Below are positions 1 through 11,220 of a stretch of DNA of 64,000 bases, piece after piece. The stretch comes from Brevibacterium marinum. Its GTDB lineage: Bacteria > Actinomycetota > Actinomycetes > Actinomycetales > Brevibacteriaceae. The notes beneath the pieces were generated by a model. The model did no database searches, had not been told where the DNA came from, and saw nothing but the letters and a program-made list of their open reading frames with translations. Within the stretch, counting starts at the first letter, position 1, and every line of letters begins with the position of its first letter. The position numbers and the translations under genes were made by a program. The DNA lies in NCBI RefSeq assembly GCF_011927955.1, contig NZ_JAATJN010000001.1, positions 124,001-188,000 of the forward strand, given 5' to 3'.

Positions 1-485
1 TCCCTGCACGGCGATGAGCGTCGTATCCTCGGACTCGTCGCTGAGCCGGGCATCGGCTCCCGGCGACTGGGTGCCCACGAAGTCCTGCAGCCGCTGCTTC
101 AGTGTCGCGACGACGGTCGGGGTGTTCGAGGCATTGGGGACGATGAGGAACTCTTCATCGCCGATCCGGTAGGTGATGAGGTCGTCGAGGAGGTAGCCGG
201 ACTCGTTGACCAGCACCCCGTATTTGGCCTTGCCGATCTTCATCTTCGAATACTTCGCCACGAGTGCGTAGTCGAGGAAGGCGGCCGCGTCGGAGCCGGT
301 GATGCGGACCTCGCCCATGTGGGAGAGGTCGAAGATCCCAGCTGCCTCACGCACGGCGCGATGCTCGGCGAGTTCGGACCCGTACTTCAGCGGCATGTCC
401 CAACCGCCGAAATCGGTGAAGGAGGCCCCCAGCTGCGCGTGGATGCCGTGCAGCGGGGTCTCGCGCGTTGAATTCTCGGTACTCA

Positions 486-486
<1 letters not shown>
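1..486 (-). CDS. gcvT: Aminomethyltransferase, glycine cleavage T protein (partial, runs off the left edge)
   Basis: Takes the methylamine-bound intermediate from H protein and passes the C1 unit to tetrahydrofolate, releasing ammonia. My translation from the ATG at 486 reads MSTENSTRETPLHG, then FGGWDMPLKYGSELAEH and IFDLSHMGEVRITG, the usual N-terminal signatures of GcvT. About 162 of roughly 370 expected residues are inside the window; the C-terminal part lies to the left of base 1. The start codon shares one base with the gcvP stop codon (TGATG), so translation is coupled to gcvP. Transcription comes from the gcvP side and is expected to be under the glycine riboswitch. The gcvH gene is not visible here. 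Confidence 0.95.
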
Positions 487-3437
<2,951 letters not shown>

Positions 3438-3503
3438 TGCCGTCCTTGGGTCGGTGTCGCGCCCGCCTGCGGAGGACGCACTGAACAGTGATGGTCCTCC
3501 CCG

Positions 3504-3532
3504 ATCTGTCGGACGCAGCGCGTCCTTCAGAT
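3504..3532 (-). promoter_or_regulatory. Hairpin after the glycine aptamer (possible ghost aptamer or expression-platform stem)
   Basis: Inverted repeat ATCTG ... CAGAT enclosing GGACGC-loop-GCGTCC, directly 3' of the single glycine aptamer and before the gcvP start. Singlet glycine riboswitches are known to keep a short ghost-aptamer stem that contacts the real aptamer. The position fits, but the exact role is inference. Confidence 0.55.
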
Positions 3533-3544
3533 ATGCCTGCAATC

Positions 3545-3650
3545 GGTGGTACTGGGCCTGAGAGTTTCCCGGGGAGGGAATTGCACCTACGGCGCTGCAC
3601 AGTGCGCTTGCTGCAACTGATAGCTGCGGCAGCTGAGCAGCTCTCCCACG
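3545..3650 (-). promoter_or_regulatory. Glycine riboswitch aptamer (singlet type)
   Basis: Read on the minus strand this leader holds the ordered glycine-aptamer blocks GTGGGAGAGC, then GCCGTAGGTGCAA, then GGGAAACTCTCAGGC and CAGTACCACC. The GGGAGAG and CTCTC blocks pair to close the aptamer. It lies about 110 bases upstream of the gcvP start. Only one full aptamer is visible, so this looks like a singlet riboswitch with a short partner stem at 3504-3532. In known cases glycine binding turns gcv expression on. Confidence 0.85.
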
Positions 3651-3813
3651 TCATGTCTTAACGGCAATATGAACTTATGTGGCTATTCGTTTGTCTGCGT
3701 GCCCGGCCATTGGAGGCTGAGCACTCACGGCCCCGAGTCTAGTGGCACCGCTCACGGTGGACAAACGGCAAGGTGGTGGCTCGCTCCCTCCCGAATCAGA
3801 ATTTCGAGGCAGA

Positions 3814-3848
3814 AGAATGTCGGTTTCAGCGGCGAAATTCGACATTCT
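3814..3848. terminator. Inverted repeat downstream of the SDR gene
   Basis: Arms AGAATGTCG (3814-3822) and CGACATTCT (3840-3848), with an inner TTTC/GAAA stem. It sits 3' of the SDR gene at 3891-4691 and upstream of the gcv leader. There is no T tract. It is likely a terminator that protects the gcv leader from read-through. The rest of 3651-3890 shows no gene. Confidence 0.55.
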
Positions 3849-3890
3849 CCTCCCGCGAAATCTTTGATTGGCGGCGCCCCAGTCAGCAGC

Positions 3891-4691
3891 TCAGGCGTTT
3901 CCGCCCGCGGTGATGACTCCTCCGTCGGCGGTGAGCACCTGCGCGGTGATCCAGTCGGCGTCGGACGAGGCGAAGTAGGCGACTGCGCCGGCGATGTCCT
4001 CGGGAGTTCCGAGGCGCCTGGCCGGGTACGCCGAGGCGACTTCCTCCTCCTTGCCCTCGTAGAGCGCGGTGGCGAAGTTCGTCTTCACCACGGCCGGGGC
4101 CACTGCATTGACGCGGATGTCCGGGCCGAGCTCGACGGCCAGCGATTTGGTCAGGTGGGAGACCGCCGCCTTCGAGATGCCGTAGAAGGAGATGCCGGGG
4201 CTGGGCACCTGACCGGCCACCGAGGAGATGGACACGATTCGCCCCTTGTTCTCGCGGAAGCCCAGCTTCTCGTGATGGACGGCCTCCTGCACCCAGGCGA
4301 GCGTGCCGATGACGTTGACGTCGAGGATCTTGCGGGCGGCATCGAGGTCGAGGTCGATGAGCGGGCCGTAGACCGGGTTGATGCCGACGTTGGTCACCAG
4401 CACGTCGAGGCGACCGAACTTCTCCGCGATCGCGTCATAGACCTCTGCGCGGTGGTCCGGATTGTCGGACTTTCCCGCGATGCCCAATGCAGTGCCTTCG
4501 GGGAACTGGGCGACCGCCTCGGCGAGGGCCTCGGGTTTGCGGGCGGTGAGGACGACGGTGGCGCCCTCGGCCTGCAGCCGGTGGGCGATGCCGAGTCCGA
4601 TGCCGCGGCTGGCACCTGTGATGAGTGCGACCTGACCGGCGAATCGCGCGCCGAGGCGGGGCTGAGTATCCGTGCTGGCTTGTTCTGTCAT
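3891..4691 (-). CDS. Short-chain dehydrogenase/reductase (FabG-like)
   Basis: NAD(P)-dependent oxidoreductase, 266 residues, cytoplasmic. The Rossmann nucleotide site is TGASRGIGLGIA (glycines near residues 26-32); VTNVGIN replaces the usual NNAG; the catalytic Ser is in SISSVAG and the Tyr-Lys pair in FYGISKAAVSH; the C terminus VLTADGGVITAGG is typical. The substrate cannot be told. I used the ATG at 4691 because a GACGGAG site precedes it and the family's N terminus starts here; longer readings have no homologous sequence. Its promoter region is shared with the divergent DUF1990 gene and carries a palindrome at 4719-4736. Confidence 0.85.
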   Translation of the reverse strand: MTEQASTDTQPRLGARFAGQVALITGASRGIGLGIAHRLQAEGATVVLTARKPEALAEAVAQFPEGTALGIAGKSDNPDHRAEVYDAIAEKFGRLDVLVTNVGINPVYGPLIDLDLDAARKILDVNVIGTLAWVQEAVHHEKLGFRENKGRIVSISSVAGQVPSPGISFYGISKAAVSHLTKSLAVELGPDIRVNAVAPAVVKTNFATALYEGKEEEVASAYPARRLGTPEDIAGAVAYFASSDADWITAQVLTADGGVITAGGNA

Positions 4692-4718
4692 GGGGGAACT
4701 CCGTCGTCCGTCGAAGAA

Positions 4719-4736
4719 ACCGAGCGTTCGCTCAGT
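4719..4736. promoter_or_regulatory. Palindromic operator candidate between divergent genes
   Basis: ACCGAGCGTTCGCTCAGT is an almost perfect inverted repeat (core GAGCG-TT-CGCTC), 28 bases upstream of the SDR start. It resembles a TetR/AcrR-family operator. No TetR gene lies in this window, so the partner is unknown. Confidence 0.5.
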
Positions 4737-4810
4737 AGTGTGTTCGTATCGTAGGCAGGAGCAGGCGACGATCACAAGGAGAAGTTGCCCGGAGGCACGA
4801 GGAGTTTGGA

Positions 4811-5392
4811 ATGAACCAGCTGGAGCACACCCTCGACCTCGGTCCTGTGGACCTGTTTCCGGCGGCGCGTGAGGCGATTCTGACTTGGAAGCTGCAGGAA
4901 TCTGCCGGAGTCATCGCGCGGCCGGTGCGGCGTGTGCGGGTCGGTCAGATCGTCGGCCTCTGGCTCAATCCGGTCTGGCCGCGGCCTGCGGTGCGCTTGC
5001 GCGGTCGTGACCTCGCGCTCCCGATCGGGTCCTGCGAGGTCGTTGACGTCATCGATACGGCGGGGACCGAGGCGGAGCGGGCTGCCCTCGAAGAATTCGG
5101 CGCTGAGCGCACTGCCGGATTCGTCTATCGCACTTTGCCAGAGCACCTGGAATCCGGCGAACAGTCCTTCCGCGTGTTCGTCGGAACGAACGATCGCCTG
5201 GGCGTCTCCATCACTTCCCAATCTGTTCCGGGGCACCCGTTGCTGCAGGCCGTCGCGCCGATGTCGGTGGCGGCGCAGAAGATGATGGCCAGACGTTACG
5301 CCAATGGGCTCAAGCAGATGCTTCGGCAGCAGGGCAGTCCGGTTCAGCAGCAGGGCAGTCCGGTGTTCGGGCGCTCGGATCGCCGTCTGTAG
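4811..5392 (+). CDS. DUF1990 family protein
   Basis: 193 residues. The order of blocks matches DUF1990: an N-terminal FPAAREAILTWKLQESAG, a central GLWLNPVW, a GFVYRTLPEHLESGEQSF core, and a C-terminal HPLLQAVAPM followed by a basic helix. No biochemical function is established for the family that I can rely on. Predicted soluble. The start is supported by AGGAG seven bases upstream. The C-terminal codons include a direct repeat (CAGCAGGGCAGTCCGGT twice). The next gene starts 10 bases after the stop, so the two may be read together or the second may have its own leaderless start. Confidence 0.75.
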   Translation: MNQLEHTLDLGPVDLFPAAREAILTWKLQESAGVIARPVRRVRVGQIVGLWLNPVWPRPAVRLRGRDLALPIGSCEVVDVIDTAGTEAERAALEEFGAERTAGFVYRTLPEHLESGEQSFRVFVGTNDRLGVSITSQSVPGHPLLQAVAPMSVAAQKMMARRYANGLKQMLRQQGSPVQQQGSPVFGRSDRRL

Positions 5393-5402
5393 GCTTGCGG
5401 GC

Positions 5403-6224
5403 ATGACAGACGTGCAGGCTCGGGCACTTCGCACCGCCTCTGACCTGGTGGGACGGGAGCTCAGTCTTGTCGACGTCTTCACCGGCGGCCAGCATGCCAT
5501 CACTCTCTTGGCCACCGACGGTGATTCGGAGTTCGTCGTCCGAGCCTTCCCCGCCCACCACGATGCTGCGATCAGGGAAGCCGAGGTACTCGGCCGGTTA
5601 TCGACGTTGGGTGCATGGGCCCCTCATCTGGTCGCGGCCAATGATGATCTGGCCGATCCTGTCATCGTCACCTCGCGTGTCTTTGGGTCTGCCCCTGGTC
5701 CTGATCTGTCGCCGATGGTGATCGCTGCCGAGATGGCGGCTGCGCTGGTGAGGATCCACGACCTCGGCGGGCACGGACTGAGACCAACTCCTGGTGAGCC
5801 ACCTGGTGGGGAGTCGGCCCTTGCCGCCCGTGCTCGGCGGGAATGGGCGAGCCTGGACATGCGCGATCCTGTGCTCATCCACTCGGACTTCTGGTGCGGG
5901 AACGCCCTGTGGGAGGGCGGTCGGCTGACCGGTGTCGTCGACTGGTCGGGTGCGCGCTCGGGTCCGCGCGGCGTCGATGTGGCGTGGTGTCGGCAGGACC
6001 TCGTACTCCTCGGCTCTCCCGAGGCTGCCCGCCTGTTCATCGAGGAGTACGAACGGCTGTGGGGCGACTCGATCGACGACATCGACGCCTGGGATGTTCA
6101 AGCCGCGGCTCGCGCCCATGATCGCGTCGAAACCTGGCTGCCCAACTATGTCGGGATCGGGCGAACCGATATGACTGCCCAGCTGCTGCGCGAGCGACTC
6201 GATTCGTGGAACGCGACGTTGTAA
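5403..6224 (+). CDS. Aminoglycoside phosphotransferase-family kinase
   Basis: 273 residues with the choline/aminoglycoside kinase fold. Catalytic motif LIHSDFWCGN (His160, Asp162, Asn167 pattern HxDxxxxN) and the metal-binding VVDWSGARSG (Asp180) are intact; the N-terminal lobe FVVRAFP contains the ATP-binding strand. The substrate is unknown; many family members are not resistance genes, so I make no resistance claim. The ATG at 5403 has no Shine-Dalgarno but a TAGGCT hexamer lies six bases ahead (5391-5396), overlapping the upstream stop region. This is the usual spacing of an actinobacterial leaderless transcript. Confidence 0.8.
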   Translation: MTDVQARALRTASDLVGRELSLVDVFTGGQHAITLLATDGDSEFVVRAFPAHHDAAIREAEVLGRLSTLGAWAPHLVAANDDLADPVIVTSRVFGSAPGPDLSPMVIAAEMAAALVRIHDLGGHGLRPTPGEPPGGESALAARARREWASLDMRDPVLIHSDFWCGNALWEGGRLTGVVDWSGARSGPRGVDVAWCRQDLVLLGSPEAARLFIEEYERLWGDSIDDIDAWDVQAAARAHDRVETWLPNYVGIGRTDMTAQLLRERLDSWNATL

Positions 6225-6241
6225 GCGGCAGCGGAGAATCA

Positions 6242-6353
6242 GCGAGGACGCGGTGTGGGAGATCATTTCGTGAGGTGAACCATTTTCGAGGTAGGAGACT
6301 GTCGAAAAATGGCGCTCAGACCGACATTCTGTCACCTGCGAATCCGTCCTCGC
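6242..6353. other. Long-range inverted repeat between convergent genes
   Basis: GCGAGGACG at 6242-6250 pairs with CGTCCTCGC at 6345-6353, with weaker internal pairing. It lies between the kinase gene (plus) and the LysR gene (minus), where a shared terminator would be expected. Support is modest because the loop is about 95 bases. Confidence 0.3.
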
Positions 6354-6397
6354 GCCTGCGAGTGAGCCCGCGTTCGTCGCGACCTTGCGTCTTCTGC

Positions 6398-7297
6398 TCA
6401 CTCCACGGTCGGCAGGACCTCCTCGGCGAGGGCCAGCACCGCTTCCAAGGAGGGCTTGCCGTGGTCGCTCAGGTGCGCCAGGTACAGCGTCGAGGGGTCC
6501 TGCGGGATGTCGAGGGGCACGGCAGCCGTGCCGAGCTCGCGCGTGTTCGCCGATACCGAGTCGAAGGTGATCGAGACCCCAAGACCCGCGGCGACCAGGG
6601 CGCCGATCGTCTGTGTGTCCGGAGCGACCTGCACCCGGCGAGGAGTGAATCCAGCATCGCGGCACAGCTTCATGGTGCTCTCGCGCAGGGTGGAGTTGGG
6701 GTGTGCCGGCAGCGTGATGAAGTCCTCATCTGCCAGCTCCTCGACTCGGATGGAAGAGTGCCCAGCCAGACGGTGGCCCGCAGGGAGAGCAGCGCAGAGG
6801 CGTTCGATCATCACCGGTCTGCCCATGATTCCCGGCGGTCGCGTGTCCCACCTGACCAGCGCGAGGTCCAGTGTGCCGTCGACGAGGCGGTCCAGTCCTT
6901 CCTCGGCGAAGACATCGGATTCGAGGCTGAAGACGATCCCCGGACTCTGACGTCTCGAGGCTGCGATCAACCTGGCGGCCAAGGTCCGTGACGAGGATCT
7001 GGCGAATCCGAAGCCGATGCGCCCGGTCTCCCCCGTCGCGGCCCGCTGCACGGAGTCGACCGCAAGCCCCTGATATTCCAGCATCTTCTGTGCCGGTTCG
7101 ACCAGCGCCTCACCTGCCGGCGAGAGGCGCACGTTGCGGGTGGTGCGTTGGAAAAGGGAGACGCCGAGGTCGTCCTCGAGCGCCCTGATCGTCCTGCTCA
7201 GCGGCGGCTGAAACACGCCCAGGCGCTGGGCGGCGCGACCGAAGTGCAGCTCCTCGGCAACGACGAGAAAGGCCCGCACCTGCTGGATCTCCATCAT
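6398..7297 (-). CDS. LysR-family transcriptional regulator
   Basis: 299 residues: an N-terminal winged helix (about 1-60, FLVVAEELHFGRAAQRLGV, then LFQRTTRNVRLSPAG) and a periplasmic-binding-like effector domain from about residue 90 to the end. It is divergent from a CaiB/acyl-CoA dehydrogenase/SDR operon, so it most likely controls that operon in response to a pathway compound. There are two candidate starts one codon apart (7297 and 7294). Confidence 0.9.
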   Translation of the reverse strand: MMEIQQVRAFLVVAEELHFGRAAQRLGVFQPPLSRTIRALEDDLGVSLFQRTTRNVRLSPAGEALVEPAQKMLEYQGLAVDSVQRAATGETGRIGFGFARSSSRTLAARLIAASRRQSPGIVFSLESDVFAEEGLDRLVDGTLDLALVRWDTRPPGIMGRPVMIERLCAALPAGHRLAGHSSIRVEELADEDFITLPAHPNSTLRESTMKLCRDAGFTPRRVQVAPDTQTIGALVAAGLGVSITFDSVSANTRELGTAAVPLDIPQDPSTLYLAHLSDHGKPSLEAVLALAEEVLPTVE

Positions 7298-7364
7298 GCT
7301 TCCTTCATGTTTCCTTCCTGCGCCGGCAAGCCTGGATGTCAGCCGGCCCGCCCACCTCTTTAAA

Positions 7365-7421
7365 TATCGCTGCAGATAACAATCACTTCCTATTATTACC
7401 CATGTTGCTATATTGTGGGGT
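7365..7421. promoter_or_regulatory. AT-rich LysR/CaiB divergent promoter region
   Basis: An AT-rich stretch inside an otherwise GC-rich gap. ATATCGCTGCAGATAAC near 7365-7381 has partial dyad symmetry of the T-N11-A LysR type, and TATATT near 7410 could be a -10 box for the plus-strand operon. This is pattern reading only. Confidence 0.35.
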
Positions 7422-7520
7422 GAAACACTCGAACGGACTTCGGAACCACCTCGGCGATCATCACGTTTCTGTCCAGAGCAATGGACGTCGCCGGACCACG
7501 ATCAACGGGAGCTTTCATCG

Positions 7521-8753
7521 ATGAATGGCGAGACCGCCGCGACGCAGACGCCAACAGATCACGACGGACACGCATCGAACGATCGGCCGGACCCCGTGGC
7601 CGACCACCTCCCCCGTGAAGGAAACGGTCCGCTGACGGGCCAGGTCGTCGTCGACTTCTCCCGCGTCCTCGCCGGCCCCTATTCCACGATGATGCTCGCC
7701 GACCTCGGCGCCACCGTCATCAAGGTCGAGGGCCCCAACGGAGATGACACACGGCACTGGAGCCCACCGGTCCGCGATGAGGACGCCACCTACTATCTGT
7801 CGATCAACCGCAACAAGTACGACATCGTCCTCGACTTCACCGACGCCGATGACCTCGAGGTCGCGAAGAAGCTGGCCGCTCGCGCCGATATCATCGTCGA
7901 GAACTTCAAGCCCGGCGGCCTGAAGAAGTTCGGTCTCGACTACGACTCGGTCACGGAGACCAACCCGGAGGTCATCTTCGCCTCGGTCACCGGCTTCGGT
8001 GCCCACAACGGACTGCCCGGCTACGACCTGCTGGTGCAGGCGATGTCCGGCTTCATGTCCGTCACCGGTAGCCCCGATGGTTCCCCCTACCGTGCGGGCG
8101 TCGCGGTGTTCGATGTCATCACCGGACTGCACACGACGATCGGCATCATGGCCGCCATCCAGCACAAGACCCGCACCGGCGAGGGGCAGCTGGTCGAGAC
8201 GAACCTCATGTCTTCGGCGATGTCGGGACTGGCGAACCAGTCCGGAGCCTATGCCGCCGCAGGAGTGACGCCGACGCGCATGGGCAACGCCCACCCCAGC
8301 CTCTACCCCTACCAGCCGATGGCGACGAAGGACGGTGAGATCATCGTCGCTGCCGCCAATGACGGACAGTTCGCCGCGCTCGCGAAGGCCCTGGGACGAC
8401 CTGACTGGGCCGAGGACGAACGCTTCGCCAAGGCCAAGACCCGCAATGCTCATCGCGATGAGCTCGAACCCGAACTCCTCGAAGCCCTGGCGCACCACAC
8501 TGCGCAGGAATGGTTCGAGAAGCTCACAGCCGTCGGCCTGCCCTGCGCGCCGATCAACTCGATCTCGCAGGGAGTCGAACGCGCCCGGGACCTCGGGCTC
8601 GACCCGATCGTCGAAACCGGCCAAGGCGAGCGCGTCATTCCCACGATCCGCAATCCGATCCGACTGGCGAAGTCCGAGGTCTCCTACGATCTTGCGCCAC
8701 CGGAACTCGGCGCCGACTCCGACCGGGTCCGCGTCTGGATCGACGGCCTCTGA
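7521..8753 (+). CDS. CaiB/BaiF-type (class III) CoA-transferase
   Basis: 410 residues. Transfers CoA between acyl donors and a carboxylic acid. N-terminal GPLTGQVVVDFSRVLAGPY and DLGATVIKVEGPNGDD are class III signatures. The nucleophile that forms the acyl-anhydride should be Asp169 in PGYDLLVQAMSG, the same number as in formyl-CoA transferase. The start at 7521 is set by GGGAG eleven bases upstream. First gene of an operon with an acyl-CoA dehydrogenase and an SDR, suggesting activation then oxidation of a short or branched acid; the substrate is not readable from the sequence. Likely controlled by the divergent LysR protein. Confidence 0.88.
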   Translation: MNGETAATQTPTDHDGHASNDRPDPVADHLPREGNGPLTGQVVVDFSRVLAGPYSTMMLADLGATVIKVEGPNGDDTRHWSPPVRDEDATYYLSINRNKYDIVLDFTDADDLEVAKKLAARADIIVENFKPGGLKKFGLDYDSVTETNPEVIFASVTGFGAHNGLPGYDLLVQAMSGFMSVTGSPDGSPYRAGVAVFDVITGLHTTIGIMAAIQHKTRTGEGQLVETNLMSSAMSGLANQSGAYAAAGVTPTRMGNAHPSLYPYQPMATKDGEIIVAAANDGQFAALAKALGRPDWAEDERFAKAKTRNAHRDELEPELLEALAHHTAQEWFEKLTAVGLPCAPINSISQGVERARDLGLDPIVETGQGERVIPTIRNPIRLAKSEVSYDLAPPELGADSDRVRVWIDGL

Positions 8754-8782
8754 CCGAAAACGACGAACGCGAACGGCCACTT

Positions 8783-8845
8783 CGGCGAAATCAGGCCATC
8801 TCGGCGGGATCAGGCCATCTCGGCGAAATCAGGCCACCTCGGCGA
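8783..8845. repeat. 19-bp tandem repeat, about 3.3 copies
   Basis: Unit CGGCGAAATCAGGCCATCT repeated with one to two changes per copy, in the gap between the CoA-transferase and the acyl-CoA dehydrogenase. It is noncoding as far as I can see. Confidence 0.85.
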
Positions 8846-8916
8846 GGGAACCCGCCACCGCCTCGGCGACCACACCAACCTGACTACACCACTTCAACTC
8901 ATAAGGAGAACGAAGA

Positions 8917-10080
8917 ATGGATACTTCGGAACTCGACGATGTCCTCTCAACTGTCCGTGAATTCGTCCGCGAGAAGGTCGTGCCCATCGAGCTCGACATC
9001 GAGGCCGATGACGCGATCCCGGACTCGATCATCAAGGAATCCGCCGATATGGGACTCTTCGGCTGGGCACTGCCCGAGGAGTACGGCGGACTGGGCATGA
9101 ATGCCGAGCAGGACGCCCAGCTGGCTATGGAGCTCGGCTACACGACACCGGCGTTCCGGTCGGTCTTCGGCACGAACAACGGCATCGCCGGGCAGGTCCT
9201 CGTCAATTACGGCACCGATGAGCAGAAGAGTCAGTGGCTGCCGAAGCTGAGCTCCGGCGATATCGTGGCCTCCTTCGCGCTGACCGAATCCGAGGCCGGT
9301 TCCGATCCCTCGGGCATGCGCACCCGCGCCGTGCGCGACGGCGATGACTACGTCATCACCGGCAGCAAACGCTTCATCACCAATGCCGAGACCTCCGATG
9401 TGCTCATGGTCTTCGCCCGCACCGACCCGAACGCGCAGGGCTCGAAGGGCATCTCCGTCTTCCTCGTCCCGACCACGGCCGAAGGCGTCACCGTCGGCAG
9501 CCATGACAACAAGATGGGGCAGGCCGGCGCCTGGACCTCGGAGATCTTCTTCGACGAGGTCCGAGTGCCCTCCGCCAATCTCATCGGCGGTGAGGAGGAG
9601 AAGGGCTTCTACGCCGCGATGGCCTCGCTGAACAAGGGTCGCCTGCACATCGCCGCAATCTGCGTGGGCCAGGCCACCCGCATCCTCGATGAGTCCGTGA
9701 ACTATGCCGCCGAGGCGAAACAGGGTGGAGAGCCCATCGCCCGGTTCCAGCTGGTCCAGGCCATGCTCGCCGACATCTACACCGAGGTTGCCGCCGCCAA
9801 GGCCCTCGTCCTCGCGGCCGCGAAGCGCTGGGATGCCGACGAGGACCGGAAGCTCGGCCCGAGTTCCGCGAAGCTCTTCGCCTCCGAGGCTCTGGGCCGC
9901 ATCGCCGACAAGGGTGTGCAGATCCAGGGCGGAACCGGCTATATGCGTGAGTCCGCGGTCGAACGCTTCTACCGTCACGCTCGCCTGTTCCGCATCTACG
10001 AAGGCACCTCGGAGGTCCAGCGCGTCGTCGTCGCCCGGCAGCTGCTCAAGGGTGCCCACAAATCGCAGTTCAACCTGTAA
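8917..10080 (+). CDS. Acyl-CoA dehydrogenase
   Basis: 387 residues, FAD flavoenzyme that makes the 2,3-enoyl-CoA and passes electrons to ETF. Motifs: FALTESEAGSDPSGMRTRA (FAD/substrate loop), GTGYMRESAVERFYRHARL, and IYEGTSEVQR with the likely catalytic Glu362. The length is normal for short/medium-chain or branched-chain members. AAGGAG lies ten bases upstream of the ATG. Between a CoA-transferase and an SDR in a probable three-gene operon. Confidence 0.93.
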   Translation: MDTSELDDVLSTVREFVREKVVPIELDIEADDAIPDSIIKESADMGLFGWALPEEYGGLGMNAEQDAQLAMELGYTTPAFRSVFGTNNGIAGQVLVNYGTDEQKSQWLPKLSSGDIVASFALTESEAGSDPSGMRTRAVRDGDDYVITGSKRFITNAETSDVLMVFARTDPNAQGSKGISVFLVPTTAEGVTVGSHDNKMGQAGAWTSEIFFDEVRVPSANLIGGEEEKGFYAAMASLNKGRLHIAAICVGQATRILDESVNYAAEAKQGGEPIARFQLVQAMLADIYTEVAAAKALVLAAAKRWDADEDRKLGPSSAKLFASEALGRIADKGVQIQGGTGYMRESAVERFYRHARLFRIYEGTSEVQRVVVARQLLKGAHKSQFNL

Positions 10081-10157
10081 ACGGCCCACCGCCCGCCGAC
10101 CCGCGAACGGCGCATCGCCAGAACACATAACTACCCGATTGCAAGGAAGAAGAACCC

Positions 10158-10973
10158 ATGACTGACACACCTGCCACCACCGATGTCTCCAACACCCAGA
10201 TTTCCAACGCTCAGGGCATCTCCGAGATCCCCGGCCTGCTGGCCGACAAGGTCGCCATCGTCACCGGCGGCGCCCAGGGACTCGGCCTGTCCATGGCCCG
10301 GAGCCTCGTCAACTCGGGGGCCAAGGTCGTCCTCGGCGACATGAATGAAGAGAGCCTGCAGCAGGCCGTCGAGGAGCTCGGCGGGTCCGATTCTGCGGCC
10401 GGGGTCGTGTGCAACGTGGCCTCGCTGGAGAACACCGAGAAACTCGCCGAGGCGGCAACGCAGACCTTCGGCGGCGTCGACATCTGGGTCAACAACGCCG
10501 GCATCACCCGCGACGCGACGATCCGGAAGATGAGCGAGAAGGAGTTCGACGACGTCATCTCCGTCCACCTGCGCGGAACCTGGAACGGGCTCAAGGTCGC
10601 CACCGGGGTCATGCGCGAGCAGGGCCGCGGGGGCGCGATCGTCAACGTCTCGTCCATCAGCGGCAAGGTCGGCATGCTCGGCCAGTCGAACTACTCCGCC
10701 GCGAAGGCCGGCATCGTCGGCATGACGAAGGCTGTGGCCAAGGAAGTGGCGTTCAAGGGCATCCGCATCAACGCGATCCAGCCCGGCTTCATCAACACCG
10801 CGATGACCGCGGCCATGCCCCAGCACGCCATCGACTCGAAGCTCGCCGAGATCCCCCTGGCGCGTCCCGGCGAACCAGAAGAAGTAGCCTCGGTGGTGCT
10901 GTTCCTGGCCTCCGGCCTCTCCAGCTACCTCACCGGCACCGTCACCGAAATATCCGGCGGACGCCACATCTGA
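10158..10973 (+). CDS. Short-chain dehydrogenase (3-oxoacyl/3-hydroxyacyl-CoA type)
   Basis: 271 residues. [13 protein letters not shown] is the NAD(P) site, [16 protein letters not shown] is the FabG-like loop, and [21 protein letters not shown] holds the Ser/Tyr/Lys catalytic set. The N terminus has a 30-residue Thr/Ser/Asn-rich extension. As the third gene after a CoA-transferase and an acyl-CoA dehydrogenase it is best read as a 3-hydroxyacyl-CoA dehydrogenase or 3-oxoacyl reductase of the same pathway. AAGGAAGAAG precedes the start. Confidence 0.88.
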   Translation: MTDTPATTDVSNTQISNAQGISEIPGLLADKVAIVTGGAQGLGLSMARSLVNSGAKVVLGDMNEESLQQAVEELGGSDSAAGVVCNVASLENTEKLAEAATQTFGGVDIWVNNAGITRDATIRKMSEKEFDDVISVHLRGTWNGLKVATGVMREQGRGGAIVNVSSISGKVGMLGQSNYSAAKAGIVGMTKAVAKEVAFKGIRINAIQPGFINTAMTAAMPQHAIDSKLAEIPLARPGEPEEVASVVLFLASGLSSYLTGTVTEISGGRHI

Positions 10974-11012
10974 GAATTCCTTCGCTCCCGGCCCGTCCCG
11001 GCCAAGCCCGCG

Positions 11013-11114
11013 GACCCTGGCTTGGAGCAGGCCCTGGCTTGGAGCGGGCCCTGATTTGGAGCGGGCCCTGATTTGGAGCGGGCCCTGATTTGGAGCGGGC
11101 CCTGATTTGGAGGG
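11013..11114. repeat. 17-bp tandem repeat, six copies
   Basis: Unit GGCCCTGATTTGGAGCG; four near-identical copies follow two older variants (GGCTT for GATTT). The last copy runs directly into the 5' arm of the hairpin at 11104-11166, so repeat and terminator share bases. Confidence 0.9.
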
Positions 11115-11166
11115 AACAGAGTGTTGGTTTTCACCGCAGAAACCAACACTCTGTTCCCTCCAAATC
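11104..11166. terminator. Perfect 27-bp inverted repeat between convergent genes
   Basis: Arms at 11104-11130 and 11140-11166 are exact reverse complements (core GGAGGGAACAGAGTGTTGG) with a nine-base loop. It lies between the SDR (plus) and the amidohydrolase (minus), so it can act on both strands. It has no flanking T tract and is far longer than a normal intrinsic terminator. Confidence 0.8.
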
Positions 11167-11220
11167 GTCTTCTCCCCGAGCCGGAGGCTGGGTGGGCCTC
11201 CGCCGACTACGAGTTCCGCG

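Noticed and set aside
5403..6224. Aminoglycoside resistance gene
   Set aside because: Only the kinase fold is supported. Many chromosomal members of this family phosphorylate other molecules, and there is no resistance context.
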